DNA of 41,326 bases, from assembly GCA_937873655.1 (NCBI GenBank), contig CALMYQ010000110.1, positions 1 to 41,326 of the forward strand. Reading direction: 5' to 3'. The position numbers and the translations under genes are program-made. This stretch comes from an uncultured Lewinella sp. (GTDB taxonomy: Bacteria; Bacteroidota; Bacteroidia; Chitinophagales; Saprospiraceae). Within the stretch, counting starts at the first letter, position 1, and the number at the start of each line of letters is the position of its first letter. A model generated the notes under the pieces. The model had not been told where the DNA came from. It saw only the letters and a program-made list of their open reading frames with translations, and made no database searches. Shown here in pieces: positions 1 to 8,947 of the stretch.

Positions 1-105
1 CTGCCGGTTTTTTTAACCTTGATCCTACCAATATGGCGGACCTGACGGCCCGCTGCCGGTTTTTTTTAACCTTGATCCTACCAATATGGCGGACCTGACG
101 GCCCG
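1..105. repeat. Two tandem copies of a 52/53-bp repeat
   Basis: Positions 1-52 and 53-105 are the same sequence except for one extra T in the poly-T run of copy 2 (7 T versus 8 T). Each copy has a T-run near its start and ends in a GGACCTGACGGCCCG block. The 31 bp at 78-108 recur once more in reverse orientation at 37273-37303 with one mismatch, so this is a dispersed intergenic element and not a local duplication only. The array may continue to the left of the window. Confidence 0.9.
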
Positions 106-125
106 CGCCGTCGTTTAACAGGTGA

Positions 126-1409
126 CTAATTCACATCCGAAGGGTCCACCCGGGTAGGGGTCTCTTTGCCGGAGATGATGGTTGCCGCTGCGGCAGCGAC
201 CGCCTTGATCGTGTTCGTCAGGTGTTCCAGGTCCAGGGTTGCAATCTCATCGGAAACCTGGTGGTAGTCCTTGTCCACATCGATGGGGGTGGTGCTGATC
301 GAGTGGGCCGGTACGCCCAGGCGGGCCAGGGTCGCATTATCGGACCGGTAAAAAAGATTCTGGTCGGGGTAGGGGTCCGCATAAAACTTGTATGGGGTGC
401 CTTCTACGGCCCTTTGCAGGATCTTGCCGAAATCAGACTTATCAAACCCAGTGATCCAGGCTGAATTGGGCCCGTCCGTTGCCGGTTTACCGATCATTTC
501 CAGGTTGAACATGGCTACGATCTCATCCGGGTTCAGTTGATTGGAAAAATACCGTGATCCGTAGCCGCCGGATTCCTCTGCGGTGAAAGCCACAAACAGG
601 ATCGATCGTTCAGGTTTGCCTTGTTTTTTGAAATATTCCGCCAGCGTGATCACCCCTGTCGTGCCGGAAGCGTCGTCGTTGGCGCCGTTGGCGATGGAAT
701 CCTGATTGACGGGTTTTAATATCCCGATATGGTCGTAGTGTCCCGAAAACAATACAAATTCGTGTTTCCTTTTCCCTTTGATGTACCCTACCACATTCGA
801 AAGCTGTTGAATTTCCTCCTTAGCAGACATCCGGATCCGGTATTTGGCGGGCATTTCATCGGCGATCACATAAACGATCGTTTTGGGCTTAATCGGCCCC
901 AAAGTTCTGCCGGCTCTGGCCGCGAAGGAGGCATACCTGGAAAAAAACGGCTTGTGGACGGAATGGATCCACACAACTGCTGATTCGTTCAGCTGGCGAT
1001 ACTGGTTGAACATTTCCCGGAAATTATCCCCTTCTCCGATATAAAGGTTTTTGATGCCGCTGTCCTGCGTCCAGTTGATTTCCTTTTCGCTCGTCGAGGC
1101 AAAGGCGTCGGCAAGAACCTTACCTCCGGCGGATACGCTCAGTTCCGATACAGAAAACTGGTACACCGGAAAAGTCTGGAGGTAGGATTTCATTTTATGC
1201 CACTTCTTCAGACCGATCCGCTCGAATTCACCGGCAATGAAGTCGGCTGCCTTGTCGGCGTAAGGCGTGAATGCCTGTCTGCCCATCATGTCGTCAGCGG
1301 CCAGGACGCCGATGATCCTTTCCACTTCGGATTGTTGGATTTGAGCTGAAAGCCGGCAGGAATGGCCCAGAATAGCCGTTAAAATCAAAGTCGGGATCAA
1401 TCTTTTCAT
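126..1409 (-). CDS. M28-family zinc metallopeptidase (secreted aminopeptidase-like)
   Basis: Product of 427 aa from the ATG at 1409, chosen because it begins a clear signal peptide (MKRLIPTLILTAILGHSCRLSAQ); an ATG two codons upstream (1415) is equally possible, and the longer reading frame to 1535 adds a non-signal-like tail. The M28 co-catalytic zinc site is visible: H224 in GHYDHIG, D245/D246 in NDDASG, E278/E279 in AEESGG, E304 in NLEMIG and H383 in YHQVSDE. Most M28 members have Asp in the NLDMIG position; here it is Glu. The likely role is removal of N-terminal residues from peptides in the periplasm or outside the cell. It is monocistronic, and the next gene runs the other way. A perfect 8-3-8 inverted repeat (1441-1459) lies in its upstream region. 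Family assignment is strong; substrate is unknown. Confidence 0.9.
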   Translation of the reverse strand: MKRLIPTLILTAILGHSCRLSAQIQQSEVERIIGVLAADDMMGRQAFTPYADKAADFIAGEFERIGLKKWHKMKSYLQTFPVYQFSVSELSVSAGGKVLADAFASTSEKEINWTQDSGIKNLYIGEGDNFREMFNQYRQLNESAVVWIHSVHKPFFSRYASFAARAGRTLGPIKPKTIVYVIADEMPAKYRIRMSAKEEIQQLSNVVGYIKGKRKHEFVLFSGHYDHIGILKPVNQDSIANGANDDASGTTGVITLAEYFKKQGKPERSILFVAFTAEESGGYGSRYFSNQLNPDEIVAMFNLEMIGKPATDGPNSAWITGFDKSDFGKILQRAVEGTPYKFYADPYPDQNLFYRSDNATLARLGVPAHSISTTPIDVDKDYHQVSDEIATLDLEHLTNTIKAVAAAAATIISGKETPTRVDPSDVN

Positions 1410-1805
1410 AATCATTGATGTTAAGGGTGGTTGACGTTTACGAAACTTTGAAAGTTTCGCAAACGATGTGAAAAAAGGCGACGCAATTTGCGGATAAAAG
1501 GTAAATTGCCAAACAAAAATTAATGCTGCAAACATAGTATAATATGAATATTATTGCCAGTAAAAAGGTTTGTGAAGGCGGTCAGGAAGGGTATTACCCG
1601 ATCCGTGACGGAAAAAATGATTGGGAAAAAGAGGCCGTTCAATAATGTGTGTTTCACGCGAAGACGCAAAGACGCAAAGTTCTGATTTTCATCACGCTGC
1701 GCGTGCTAAAAATCCTGTTGACACAAAATTTTGAATAGTCTCGGGAAAAATTTCCTGAGCCAAAATTCACCTCCTTTGGCGAAGAGAAGTAAGAACACAT
1801 GATTT
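1410..1805. other. Intergenic region with palindrome and dispersed 8-bp repeat
   Basis: No gene seen. It holds a perfect inverted repeat at 1441-1459 (CGAAACTT-TGA-AAGTTTCG) just upstream of the peptidase start. At 1656-1679 there are three near-identical 8-bp units of the form CGCRAAGA. The divergent promoters of the M28 peptidase (-) and the YjbR-family gene (+) must lie here. A TATGTTTG on the minus strand near 1535 matches the Bacteroidota -7 element, but I see no matching TTG. Confidence 0.6.
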
Positions 1806-2123
1806 ATGACCGCTGAATATTTCAAAGACCTCGCCCTTTCTTTCCCCGGCACGGAATCCGCGCCGCACTTCGACCGTACGGCCTTCAAGGTAGTCAAAAA
1901 GCGGACTTTTGCAACCTTGCACGAACCCAGCCGGAGCGCCAATCTCGTGCTTACACCCGAATTGCAAACCGAATTCTGCGAATTGCACCCCGGCATCACC
2001 CAGGTGCCCAACAAATGGGGCCTCAAAGGCTGGACGACCTTTGACCTGCAATCCGTACCGGATGAAGTGGTGCTGGCGGGGTTGGAGGCGGCTTATGGGT
2101 TGGTTGTAAGTCGTGAGTCGTAA
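1806..2123 (+). CDS. MmcQ/YjbR family DNA-binding-like protein
   Basis: 105 aa, ATG start at 1806. The sequence follows the YjbR/MmcQ (CyaY-like fold) pattern: an N-terminal helix with SFPGTESAPHFDRTAFKV, then KRTFATLHE, then PNKWGLKGWTTFDL, and a final helix (VPDEVVLAGLEAAYGLV). The family is small, cytoplasmic and of uncertain function, with a fold suggested to bind DNA. Odd: the last residues (VVSRES) and the stop codon are encoded by a 7-bp minisatellite that starts at about 2104. The usual basic C-terminal tail of the family seems to be replaced by repeat-encoded residues. The core fold is complete, so it may still work. Confidence 0.85.
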   Translation: MTAEYFKDLALSFPGTESAPHFDRTAFKVVKKRTFATLHEPSRSANLVLTPELQTEFCELHPGITQVPNKWGLKGWTTFDLQSVPDEVVLAGLEAAYGLVVSRES

Positions 2124-2190
2124 GTCGTGAGTCGTAAGTCGTAAGTTGTAAGTTGTAAGTTGTGAGTCGTAAGTTGTAAGTCGTAAGTCC
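2104..2190 (+). repeat. 7-bp minisatellite, unit GTAAGTC/GTGAGTC/GTAAGTT
   Basis: About twelve uninterrupted 7-bp units, with a stray pair at 2213-2226. The units differ only at A/G and C/T positions. On the plus strand each unit carries TAA or TGA; because 7 is not a multiple of 3, stops occur in all three frames within about 21 bp. The minus strand is open in all frames, which gives a spurious reading frame. The array starts inside the 3' end of the YjbR gene and supplies its stop codon. Confidence 0.95.
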
Positions 2191-2517
2191 GGTAATTGAG
2201 CGCAGCCGAAATTAAGTCGTAAGTCGGGGTCCTGAGCGAAGTCGAAGGAAAAGTCAGAAATCGTATAGCGAATTAAGAAGGTAGCAGGCTTAATTTTTAA
2301 CAGGTAGTCACCACCAGGCGCGCCACTAGTATCCTCCGTCCACCATAGCGCATCAGAACAAAGGCAGGGAGTGCCGGTATTGAGCGACCAGTTACCGGCA
2401 TCCGGCACCCGGTTACCAGCATCATGTACCCACTTACCCGTCCCCTCTTTCATTTCGCGGCCTCACCGCTGAAATTTGTATGCGAATCAAAGAATGTATA
2501 GACAAAAAAAAACTACC
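2191..2517. other. Intergenic region with dispersed repeat TGAGCGAAGTCGAAGG
   Basis: No gene seen. Positions 2229-2248 contain CCTGAGCGAAGTCGAAGG, a short sequence of the type found scattered between genes in many Bacteroidota. A diverged relative is at 2193-2213 (TTGAGCGCAGCCGAA) and a further TTGAGCGAC is near 2400. The remaining sequence leads into the outer-membrane barrel gene; I cannot point to a convincing promoter in it. Confidence 0.5.
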
Positions 2518-4971
2518 ATGAGAACACTAATCTTTAAATCAGTTTTCAAACCGGTTACGATCCTGATGCTGGTTCTGTTGATGACCTTCATTCAAGGGCT
2601 TCGGGCCCAATCCCAGATCGGGGGCACCATGGTCGATGAGGCAGGGCAACCGGTAGCCTATACCAACATACTCCTGCTGCAGGCGTCGGATTCTACGCTG
2701 GTGAAGGGTGAAGTCACCGACAGCAACGGCATATTCCTGATCAGCGATGTCGCACCGTCAGCCTATCGATTGGAAGCCAGTATGATCGGGTACAAAGGAT
2801 ACCGTTCAGGGGTTTTTGAACTGAAGGCGGAACCCGGCAGAAAAAGAATGGGCAGGATCACCTTATTTCAGAATGCAACAGAGCTCACCGGTGTTGAGGT
2901 CGTAGCCAAAAAGCCGTTTTTCGAACAAAAGATCGACCGGCTGGTGGTCAATGTGGCCGGCAGCATTACTGCGGCCGGGGCTACCGCACTGGAAGTGCTT
3001 GAGCGCTCGCCCGGCGTAGTGGTCGACCGCCAGAACAACAGCATTTCCCTGGCCGGTAAAGACGGCGTAGTAGTTATGATCAACGGAAAGATAAGCCGAA
3101 TGCCGATGTCGGCCGTTGTGCAGATGCTGCAAGGCCTGCCTTCCGGCAATATCGAAAAGATCGAACTGATCACCACCCCGCCCGCCAATTTTGAGGCGGA
3201 AGGGAACGCCGGGTATATCAATATCGTCCTGAAACAATCCACCGACCAGGGCTTGAACGGCTCCTATGCTTTCTCCGGCGGTTTCGGCAAGGGCGATGTT
3301 TCTTCAGCCGCGCTCAATTTCAATCTCCGCAGCCACGATATCAATCTTTACGGCGGTTATTCCTTCAGCCGGCAGGCCCAGCAGCAGATCTTTAATGTAG
3401 ACCGCCTGGTTGACCTCGACGGACAAAGCATCCGGACGCAAACCGAGACCGTTCGCGACCCTGTTCAGCGCAATCACGACCTCCGGTTGGGACTGGATTG
3501 GAACCTCAGCCAGAAAACCGTCGTGGGAGTATTGTTTTCCGGGTACGACAACCGCTGGAGTATGAACGCCATGAACCATTCCACACTTTCCGTGAACGGA
3601 ACCCCCGATACCCTGATCGCCATCCGGAACGATGAGATCAACCATTGGAAGCACTTCGGCGGCAATCTCAACTTGCAGCATACCATCGGAGAAGGCGAAT
3701 CCATCAGCCTCGATTTCGACTACCTGCAGTATGAAGATAAGAACCCGACTAATTATCAGATCGACTATCAGGACGCGGCGGAGCATTTCCTGTTCAGCGA
3801 ACAAACTTTCAGCGGCAAGGTCACGCCGATCCGGATAGGGGTAGGCAAACTGGATTATACCAAGCAATTCTCCGATAATATCGCCATGCAGGCCGGCCTG
3901 AAAGGAACAGTCACCCGGTTAGACAATGATGTGTCGGTTGCCGATGTGCAAAACGGCATCCGGAGCTACAATCCTGACCTGACTGCCAGGTACCACCTCG
4001 ACGAAAGCATCGCTGCAGCCTATGCTTCCTTTGATGTAAAGCTGGACAAAAAATCGGGTCTCAAATTGGGATTGCGTTATGAATACACCAACTCCAATCT
4101 GGGTTCCGCCGAACAAGCAGATATCGTCGACCGGCAATACGGCAACTTCTTTCCAAGCGTTTTCCTGTCCAGGAACTTCAATGATAACAACTCAGCCAAT
4201 ATTTCCTACAGCAGGCGCATTACCCGGCCGACCTTCAAGGATATGGCGCCGTTTGTGATTTTCCTGGATCCGTACACCTTCTTCTCGGGAAATGCGGCCC
4301 TGCAGCCCTCCATTTCCAATAACCTGAAGGTGGACTACCGCTATAAAACCGCACTGTTTTCCGTTCAATATGCGGTAGAAGACAGCGCCATCGCCAATTT
4401 CCAGACCCGGGTCATAGAAGGGACGAACCAGCAGTTGCTGGCAGCGAGAAACATGAAGAACAGGAAAACCGCCAACTTCACGGTGGCTTTCCCGCTGCAC
4501 ATCGCCAAATGGTGGAATATGCAGAATAACCTGATCGGGACCTGGCAGGAAGTCAATACTTTCTTTGATAACGATCCCATTCGGGTCAGGACCCAAAACC
4601 TGCAGGTCGTCTGGATCAACAGTTTCTCCCTGCCCCGGAATTTCAGCGCCGAACTGGTCGGCTTCTACCGGTCGAAAGGGCTTTCCGGATCGCAGGTCTC
4701 CCTTCCCATGGGCTCAGTCAACATCGGTATCCAGAAAAAACTGGGCGGCAACGCCGGCACCTTGCGATTCGGTGTGGATGATCTGTTCAATTCCCTGAAA
4801 TTCGGCTTTGAAACCAATTTCCCGGAATACAACCTGGTATCCAAAGGAACGGCAGATTTCAGCCAGCGCACCTTCAAGCTGACCTATTCCCGGGATTTCG
4901 GCAACAGGAAGCTCAAAGGCAACCGCAAGCGGGCTACCGGTGCAGAAGATGAACGGAAGCGGATGGATTGA
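2518..4971 (+). CDS. Outer-membrane beta-barrel protein with carboxypeptidase-regulatory-like domain (TonB-receptor-like)
   Basis: 817 aa from the ATG at 2518, which begins the signal peptide (MRTLIFKSVFKPVTILMLVL...GLRAQ); an in-frame ATG at 2476 adds 14 non-signal residues. Residues about 35-115 form a carboxypeptidase D regulatory-like beta-sandwich (GTMVDEAGQPVAYTNILLL ... GYKGY). A plug-like segment follows, with VEVVAKKPFFEQKIDRLVV, VLERSPGVVVD, VVVMINGK and IEKIELITTPPANFEAEGNAGYINIVLK, typical of the OMP_b-brl_3 family. The rest is a barrel of alternating strands ending in KLTYSRDFGNRKLKG. These proteins sit in the outer membrane; many may import or export small ligands, but the substrate cannot be read here. 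No SusD partner is adjacent. Confidence 0.9.
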   Translation: MRTLIFKSVFKPVTILMLVLLMTFIQGLRAQSQIGGTMVDEAGQPVAYTNILLLQASDSTLVKGEVTDSNGIFLISDVAPSAYRLEASMIGYKGYRSGVFELKAEPGRKRMGRITLFQNATELTGVEVVAKKPFFEQKIDRLVVNVAGSITAAGATALEVLERSPGVVVDRQNNSISLAGKDGVVVMINGKISRMPMSAVVQMLQGLPSGNIEKIELITTPPANFEAEGNAGYINIVLKQSTDQGLNGSYAFSGGFGKGDVSSAALNFNLRSHDINLYGGYSFSRQAQQQIFNVDRLVDLDGQSIRTQTETVRDPVQRNHDLRLGLDWNLSQKTVVGVLFSGYDNRWSMNAMNHSTLSVNGTPDTLIAIRNDEINHWKHFGGNLNLQHTIGEGESISLDFDYLQYEDKNPTNYQIDYQDAAEHFLFSEQTFSGKVTPIRIGVGKLDYTKQFSDNIAMQAGLKGTVTRLDNDVSVADVQNGIRSYNPDLTARYHLDESIAAAYASFDVKLDKKSGLKLGLRYEYTNSNLGSAEQADIVDRQYGNFFPSVFLSRNFNDNNSANISYSRRITRPTFKDMAPFVIFLDPYTFFSGNAALQPSISNNLKVDYRYKTALFSVQYAVEDSAIANFQTRVIEGTNQQLLAARNMKNRKTANFTVAFPLHIAKWWNMQNNLIGTWQEVNTFFDNDPIRVRTQNLQVVWINSFSLPRNFSAELVGFYRSKGLSGSQVSLPMGSVNIGIQKKLGGNAGTLRFGVDDLFNSLKFGFETNFPEYNLVSKGTADFSQRTFKLTYSRDFGNRKLKGNRKRATGAEDERKRMD

Positions 4972-5334
4972 TCAACCGCGCCTGCTGATCCGGCCTCTGT
5001 CCCAAACAAGAATTAAGGGAATCTGACCGCGAGCTGCGGATTTTATGAACGCAACGGATATGCTCCGGGCGGTCGTGATTTCCGCAGCATTTTTGCTTTT
5101 ATAAAACCTCAGCAACGGCAATTTAAAGACTGCAAGAAAGCGGACAACAAGAACAGAAGGGGCGTGACGACGGGTGAGTTGAATCCGGTCATCCCCGAAC
5201 CACATTTGCAGAACATCGATCGGCTCCGTATTTTGCATTCCGAAACCAACTTTAACAGCCTTATGTCTGACAGGTCCTTCCCGTATTTCGCCCTAATGGG
5301 GATAATACTGCAAAATACATCAAATATCAGAACC
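4972..5334. other. Intergenic region with possible promoter
   Basis: No gene is supported; an in-frame extension of the next gene to 5164 lacks any signal-like sequence. On the plus strand TTG at 5179-5181 is followed after 19 bp by CACATTTG (5201-5208), seven of eight matches to the Bacteroidota -7 element. It could drive the GH172 gene with a leader of about 120 nt. Nothing else was recognised. Confidence 0.35.
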
Positions 5335-7332
5335 ATGAAGGCACCTGGGATAGGGGTAAGGCAACGCCCTCCCTCATTCCTTCAATCCCTCTTCTACCTG
5401 ATTTTGTTTTGCAGTTTTGCCGTTCCCCTCGCGGCTCAGCAAAGCTCCGTTACCTTCCGCAGTCTGCTGACCGAAATGCTCAATCCGTCGTCCTTGCCCG
5501 CCTATCAGACCAACACTATTTGCGCTCAAACCTCTTCCTACGACCGAACCGGCGGCAACGATGACGGATTCAGCGGCAAATACTCCTTTCTCCGAATGAA
5601 CCCCGACAGTACACTGGTCATCTTCGAGGCGGACGGCCCCGGCGTGATCAACCGGATCTGGACGCCGACGCCCTCCGACGACAGCCTGGCATTTTACATC
5701 GACGACCTTGCCACACCGGCGTTTACCATAAACTATCGCGACCTGTTCAGCGGCAAGGTATTCCCTTTTGTGCCGCCGCTTTGCAGCAACCAGTTGGGCG
5801 GGTTTTATTGCTACCTGCCTATTCCGTTCCAGTCCGGCTGCAAGATTGTATATAAAGGCAAGCGGACCCAGTTTTATCAGATCCAGTACCGCCAGTATCC
5901 GGCCGGAACAAAGGTGGGAAAATTCCATTTGGCACTGAATGCAGACGAGAAGGCCGCCCTGGAAAATATCAGAACCCTCTGGACAAAGGATAACCGGAAG
6001 TGGCAGGATTTTTATCCGGAAACCGGTGCGAAATACATCCGGCAATCCATCCAGCCCGAACCCGGCAAGACGTACAGCCTTTTCCAATCCCGGAAGGGCG
6101 GCAGAATACTCGGGTTCGAGCTGTCGCCTGCTACTGCCTTTGAAGGACTCGCCAAACAAATGGACCTCCGCATCACCTGGGACGACGAAAAAGTACCGGC
6201 CGTATACTGCCCGGTGGCCGACTTTTTCGGCTACGCCTTTGGAAAAGCATCCATGAACAGCCTGTTGATCGGTTCCGGCGGCGAACGGGCATACTGCTAT
6301 TTCCCGATGCCCTATGACCGGTCGGCCAAGATTGAGCTCATTTTCCGGGCGCCCGACGAAGGAGAATTTCCTGCCCTGCCCGCTATACAGGTCGGAATAC
6401 TCACCTCGAATGAAGCCAGGAATCCTCAAACGGAAGGCAAATTTTATGCCCATTGGAACCGGAACAACCCTGCAATTGAGGGGCAGCCGCATGTATTCCT
6501 GCAAACCGGAGGGAGAGGGCATTATGTGGGTACTGCATTGCAGGCGCAGGGCCTTGAACCGGGCATGACCTATTTCTTCGAAGGCGACGATTCGACGGTC
6601 GTCGATGGAACCCTCAGGATGCACGGCACCGGTTCGGAAGACTATTTCAACGGCGGCTGGTACGCCCTGCCAGATCGCTGGGATGCGGCCATGAGCCTGC
6701 CGCTTTCCGGCGCACTGGACTATTCTTTGCCTTTCTGCCGGACCGGCGGTTACCGGCTCTTTCTTTCCGATAAGATCTCTTTTGAAAAAAACATCTTCCA
6801 CAGCATCGAACACGGCCCTGAAGGCAACCGGGCGCCCGGGGATTATACCTCTGTGGCTTGGTATTACTGCGATCGTCCGCCCGCAGGCGCCGAACCGCCC
6901 ACCAATGCAACCACCGGCGTCTATTTGCCGGATACGCTAATGCTGTTTCCGCAACTGCTGCAGATGGTGATCAGGGGGGAAGTGGCCGTGAAACCGGCCT
7001 GGCTTTATCCCATTGGCGGCGACAGTTTCTTGTTTACTGTCGGCAATAATGCGGCCATACGCATTCCCCTGGAAGGGGTGCCCGCAGGTACCTACCGTCT
7101 CACCCTGGATTATATCAAAGACCCCGCGGGATGTGAGTTCTCCGTCTGGCAGCGGCAAACCCAGGTTTCGGAGTGGCTGGATGCGAACAACCCTACCCGT
7201 GAACGCGATCAGAAAGCCGACCTGTGCACCGTTAAAATCGACCCGCTGGTGAATACGGTCACTTTGCGGTTCCGGACCCGTGACGGTCGGGATTGGTTCG
7301 GCTTGAACCGGTTGATTTTGGTGCGGGAGTGA
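5335..7332 (+). CDS. Glycoside hydrolase family 172 (DUF2961) protein, secreted
   Basis: 665 aa from the ATG at 5335, chosen for its signal peptide (MKAPGIG...LFYLILFCSFAVPLAAQQ). The DUF2961/GH172 core is visible: SSYDRTGGNDDGFSGKYSFL near the start, FEADGPGVINRIWTPTP, FYCYLPIPFQSGCKI, and the hallmark HGTGSEDYFNGGW at residues 430-442, in which E435 is the most conserved acid. Known GH172 enzymes act on fructofuranosyl or D-arabinofuranosyl linkages and work as oligomers of double jelly-roll protomers. After the core there is an extra C-terminal beta domain of about 120 residues (AIRIPLEGVPAGTYRLTLDY ... WFGLNRLILVRE), possibly for carbohydrate binding. It probably acts in the periplasm. 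A GH109-like gene is next door, suggesting glycan use, but there is no full polysaccharide locus. Confidence 0.88.
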   Translation: MKAPGIGVRQRPPSFLQSLFYLILFCSFAVPLAAQQSSVTFRSLLTEMLNPSSLPAYQTNTICAQTSSYDRTGGNDDGFSGKYSFLRMNPDSTLVIFEADGPGVINRIWTPTPSDDSLAFYIDDLATPAFTINYRDLFSGKVFPFVPPLCSNQLGGFYCYLPIPFQSGCKIVYKGKRTQFYQIQYRQYPAGTKVGKFHLALNADEKAALENIRTLWTKDNRKWQDFYPETGAKYIRQSIQPEPGKTYSLFQSRKGGRILGFELSPATAFEGLAKQMDLRITWDDEKVPAVYCPVADFFGYAFGKASMNSLLIGSGGERAYCYFPMPYDRSAKIELIFRAPDEGEFPALPAIQVGILTSNEARNPQTEGKFYAHWNRNNPAIEGQPHVFLQTGGRGHYVGTALQAQGLEPGMTYFFEGDDSTVVDGTLRMHGTGSEDYFNGGWYALPDRWDAAMSLPLSGALDYSLPFCRTGGYRLFLSDKISFEKNIFHSIEHGPEGNRAPGDYTSVAWYYCDRPPAGAEPPTNATTGVYLPDTLMLFPQLLQMVIRGEVAVKPAWLYPIGGDSFLFTVGNNAAIRIPLEGVPAGTYRLTLDYIKDPAGCEFSVWQRQTQVSEWLDANNPTRERDQKADLCTVKIDPLVNTVTLRFRTRDGRDWFGLNRLILVRE

Positions 7333-7338
7333 GGGGCG

Positions 7339-7515
7339 CCCGAATAACCCGATGCAGGAAATGAAGATCGCAACGGCCATGGACACATTGATCAGCGTTG
7401 CAGCCTGTCGGTCCTTTTCGTACAATTGAGCAATGGATTCCTGGTAGAAACTGAAATTAAAGGCTGATGAGGGATAGATCCGCTTCCAGATCTGATCCAT
7501 TGGAAATCCCGACAT
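7339..7515 (-). pseudogene. Fragment of a MacB/FtsX-type ABC transporter permease
   Basis: Read on the minus strand, 7515 down to 7339 encodes about 59 residues whose main part (DQIWKRIYPSSAF, FSFYQESIAQLYEKDRQ, ATLINVSMAVAIFISC, IGLFG) closely resembles the segment of MacB-like permeases that leads into the third transmembrane helix, just before the usual LAAFTAEQRTKEIGIRKVLGA motif. The match stops at GLFG, seven bases from the stop codon of the GH172 gene; the frame then runs antisense into that gene. No start and no other part of a permease is near. I read it as the relic of a deleted transporter gene. Confidence 0.75.
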
Positions 7516-7530
7516 TCCTTTCTATCTTTC
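7500..7530 (+). promoter_or_regulatory. Candidate promoter for the GH109-like gene
   Basis: TTG at 7500-7502, a 20-bp spacer, and TATCTTTC at 7523-7530 (seven of eight matches to TAnnTTTG). It ends 19 bp before the ATG at 7550. It overlaps the 5' part of the permease relic, so it may have arisen after that gene decayed. Confidence 0.5.
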
Positions 7531-7549
7531 TCCCCAAACCAACCAAACC

Positions 7550-8947
7550 ATGACAACAAGACGAAACTTTCTGAAAAACATAACGGCTGCAGGCGCCGGT
7601 ATGGTCGCTGTTGGAGCGCAACCAACTATTTTGGGTGACCTGTCTGTTCAACCCGCCCAATTCAATATGAGCGGATACGCTGCGCCAAAAATAGAAACCA
7701 TCCGCATCGGGTTTATCGGTCTGGGCAATCGCGGGTCAGGGGCCGTTCGCCGGATCGCCAATATCGAAGGCATCGAGATCAGGGCTTTATGCGACAAGAT
7801 CCCGGAAAAGGTGGCGGCCAGTCAGAAGGTTTTAGCGGATCGCAGCCTGCCTGAAGCCAGAACTTATGCAGGCAGCGAGAACGCCTGGAAAGACCTTTGC
7901 GCCGATCCCGGTCTGGATCTGGTATACATCTGTACCCCCTGGGATTTTCATACGCCGATGGCGGTAACCGCCATGCTGGCCGGTAAACACGCCGCAACCG
8001 AGGTGCCGGCCGCAACCACGCTGGATGAGTGCTGGCAACTGGTGGAAACCTCGGAAAAAACCCGCAAGCATTGCATGATGCTGGAGAATTGCTGCTACGA
8101 TTTCTTTGAATTGCTTACGCTCAATATGGTCCGAAACGGCCTGTTCGGGGAGCTGGTACATGTAGAGGGAGCTTATATCCACGACCTGCTGGATTCCAAT
8201 CTCTCCAAAACGGCCTATTCCGACATGTGGCGCCTGAGGGAGAATATCGGCCGGAACGGGAACCTGTATCCAACCCACGGTCTGGGCCCCATCGCCCAAT
8301 GCCTGGACATCAATCGCGGCGACCGGATGGATTACCTGGTTTCCATGCAATCTCTGGATTTCAATATGGGCCCAAAAGCCAGGGAATTGGCATCCGAAGA
8401 TAATTTCTGGAACAGGTACATAGGGCAACCTTTCCGCGGGAACATGAACAATTCCTTAATCAAAACGATCAAAGGCCGTACCATGCTGATCCAGCACGAT
8501 GTCAGCTCGCCCAGGCCTTATTCCCGCCTTCATATTGTAAGCGGATCCAAAGCATATGCCCAAAAGTACCCTGAACCGGGCAGGATCGCCCTGGGGCACG
8601 ACTGGATCACCGAAACCGAGATGAAGGATCTGGAAGAGAAGTACACCACGCCGCTGGTCCGGCATGTAGGTGAGATCGCCAAGAAGATCGGCGGTCACGG
8701 CGGCATGGATTTTATCATGGACTGGCGCCTGATGGATTGCTTGCGCAACGGCCTGCCCCTCGATCAGGATGTATACGATGCTGCGCTTTGGAGCGCCATT
8801 GCACCGCTGAGCGAAAAATCGGTTGCCAAACGATCCGCTTCCGTCAAAGTGCCTGATTTTACCCGGGGCAACTGGCAAACCAACCGGCCGGTCGATCTGA
8901 CGCTGGAAGGCGGCGCAACCACTGGCGTAAGAGCAGTGAGGAATTGA
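7550..8947 (+). CDS. Gfo/Idh/MocA family oxidoreductase, GH109-like
   Basis: 465 aa. The N-terminus has a Tat-like signal (TTRRNFLKNITAAGAGMVAVGAQ), common in secreted members of this group. The NAD(P)-binding Rossmann fold starts at about residue 48 (IRIGFIGLGNRGSGAVRRI), followed by IRALCDKIPEK, DLVYICTPWDFHTPMAVTAM, GKHAATEVPAA and CYDFFELLTLNMVRNGLFGELVHVEGAY. This order and the later THGLGPIAQCLDINRGDRMDYLVSMQS match the GH109 branch, which includes NAD-dependent alpha-N-acetylgalactosaminidases. It likely acts on glycans in the periplasm. The stop codon (TGA at 8945) falls at the start of an 8-bp minisatellite, and the last residues (AVRN) come from the junction. Exact substrate is inference. 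Confidence 0.88.
   Translation: MTTRRNFLKNITAAGAGMVAVGAQPTILGDLSVQPAQFNMSGYAAPKIETIRIGFIGLGNRGSGAVRRIANIEGIEIRALCDKIPEKVAASQKVLADRSLPEARTYAGSENAWKDLCADPGLDLVYICTPWDFHTPMAVTAMLAGKHAATEVPAATTLDECWQLVETSEKTRKHCMMLENCCYDFFELLTLNMVRNGLFGELVHVEGAYIHDLLDSNLSKTAYSDMWRLRENIGRNGNLYPTHGLGPIAQCLDINRGDRMDYLVSMQSLDFNMGPKARELASEDNFWNRYIGQPFRGNMNNSLIKTIKGRTMLIQHDVSSPRPYSRLHIVSGSKAYAQKYPEPGRIALGHDWITETEMKDLEEKYTTPLVRHVGEIAKKIGGHGGMDFIMDWRLMDCLRNGLPLDQDVYDAALWSAIAPLSEKSVAKRSASVKVPDFTRGNWQTNRPVDLTLEGGATTGVRAVRN

Noticed and set aside
1..105. Attachment site or integration boundary
   Set aside because: The repeat is tandem and dispersed, with no integrase, tRNA or phage gene in the window.
1767..2453. Minus-strand frame of 228 aa with TTYDLRLTTY repeats
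   Set aside because: It runs through the 7-bp minisatellite and then antisense to the YjbR gene; no family resemblance.
5374..6813. Minus-strand frame of 479 aa opposite the GH172 gene
   Set aside because: Antisense shadow in a G+C-rich gene; no signal, motif or start context.
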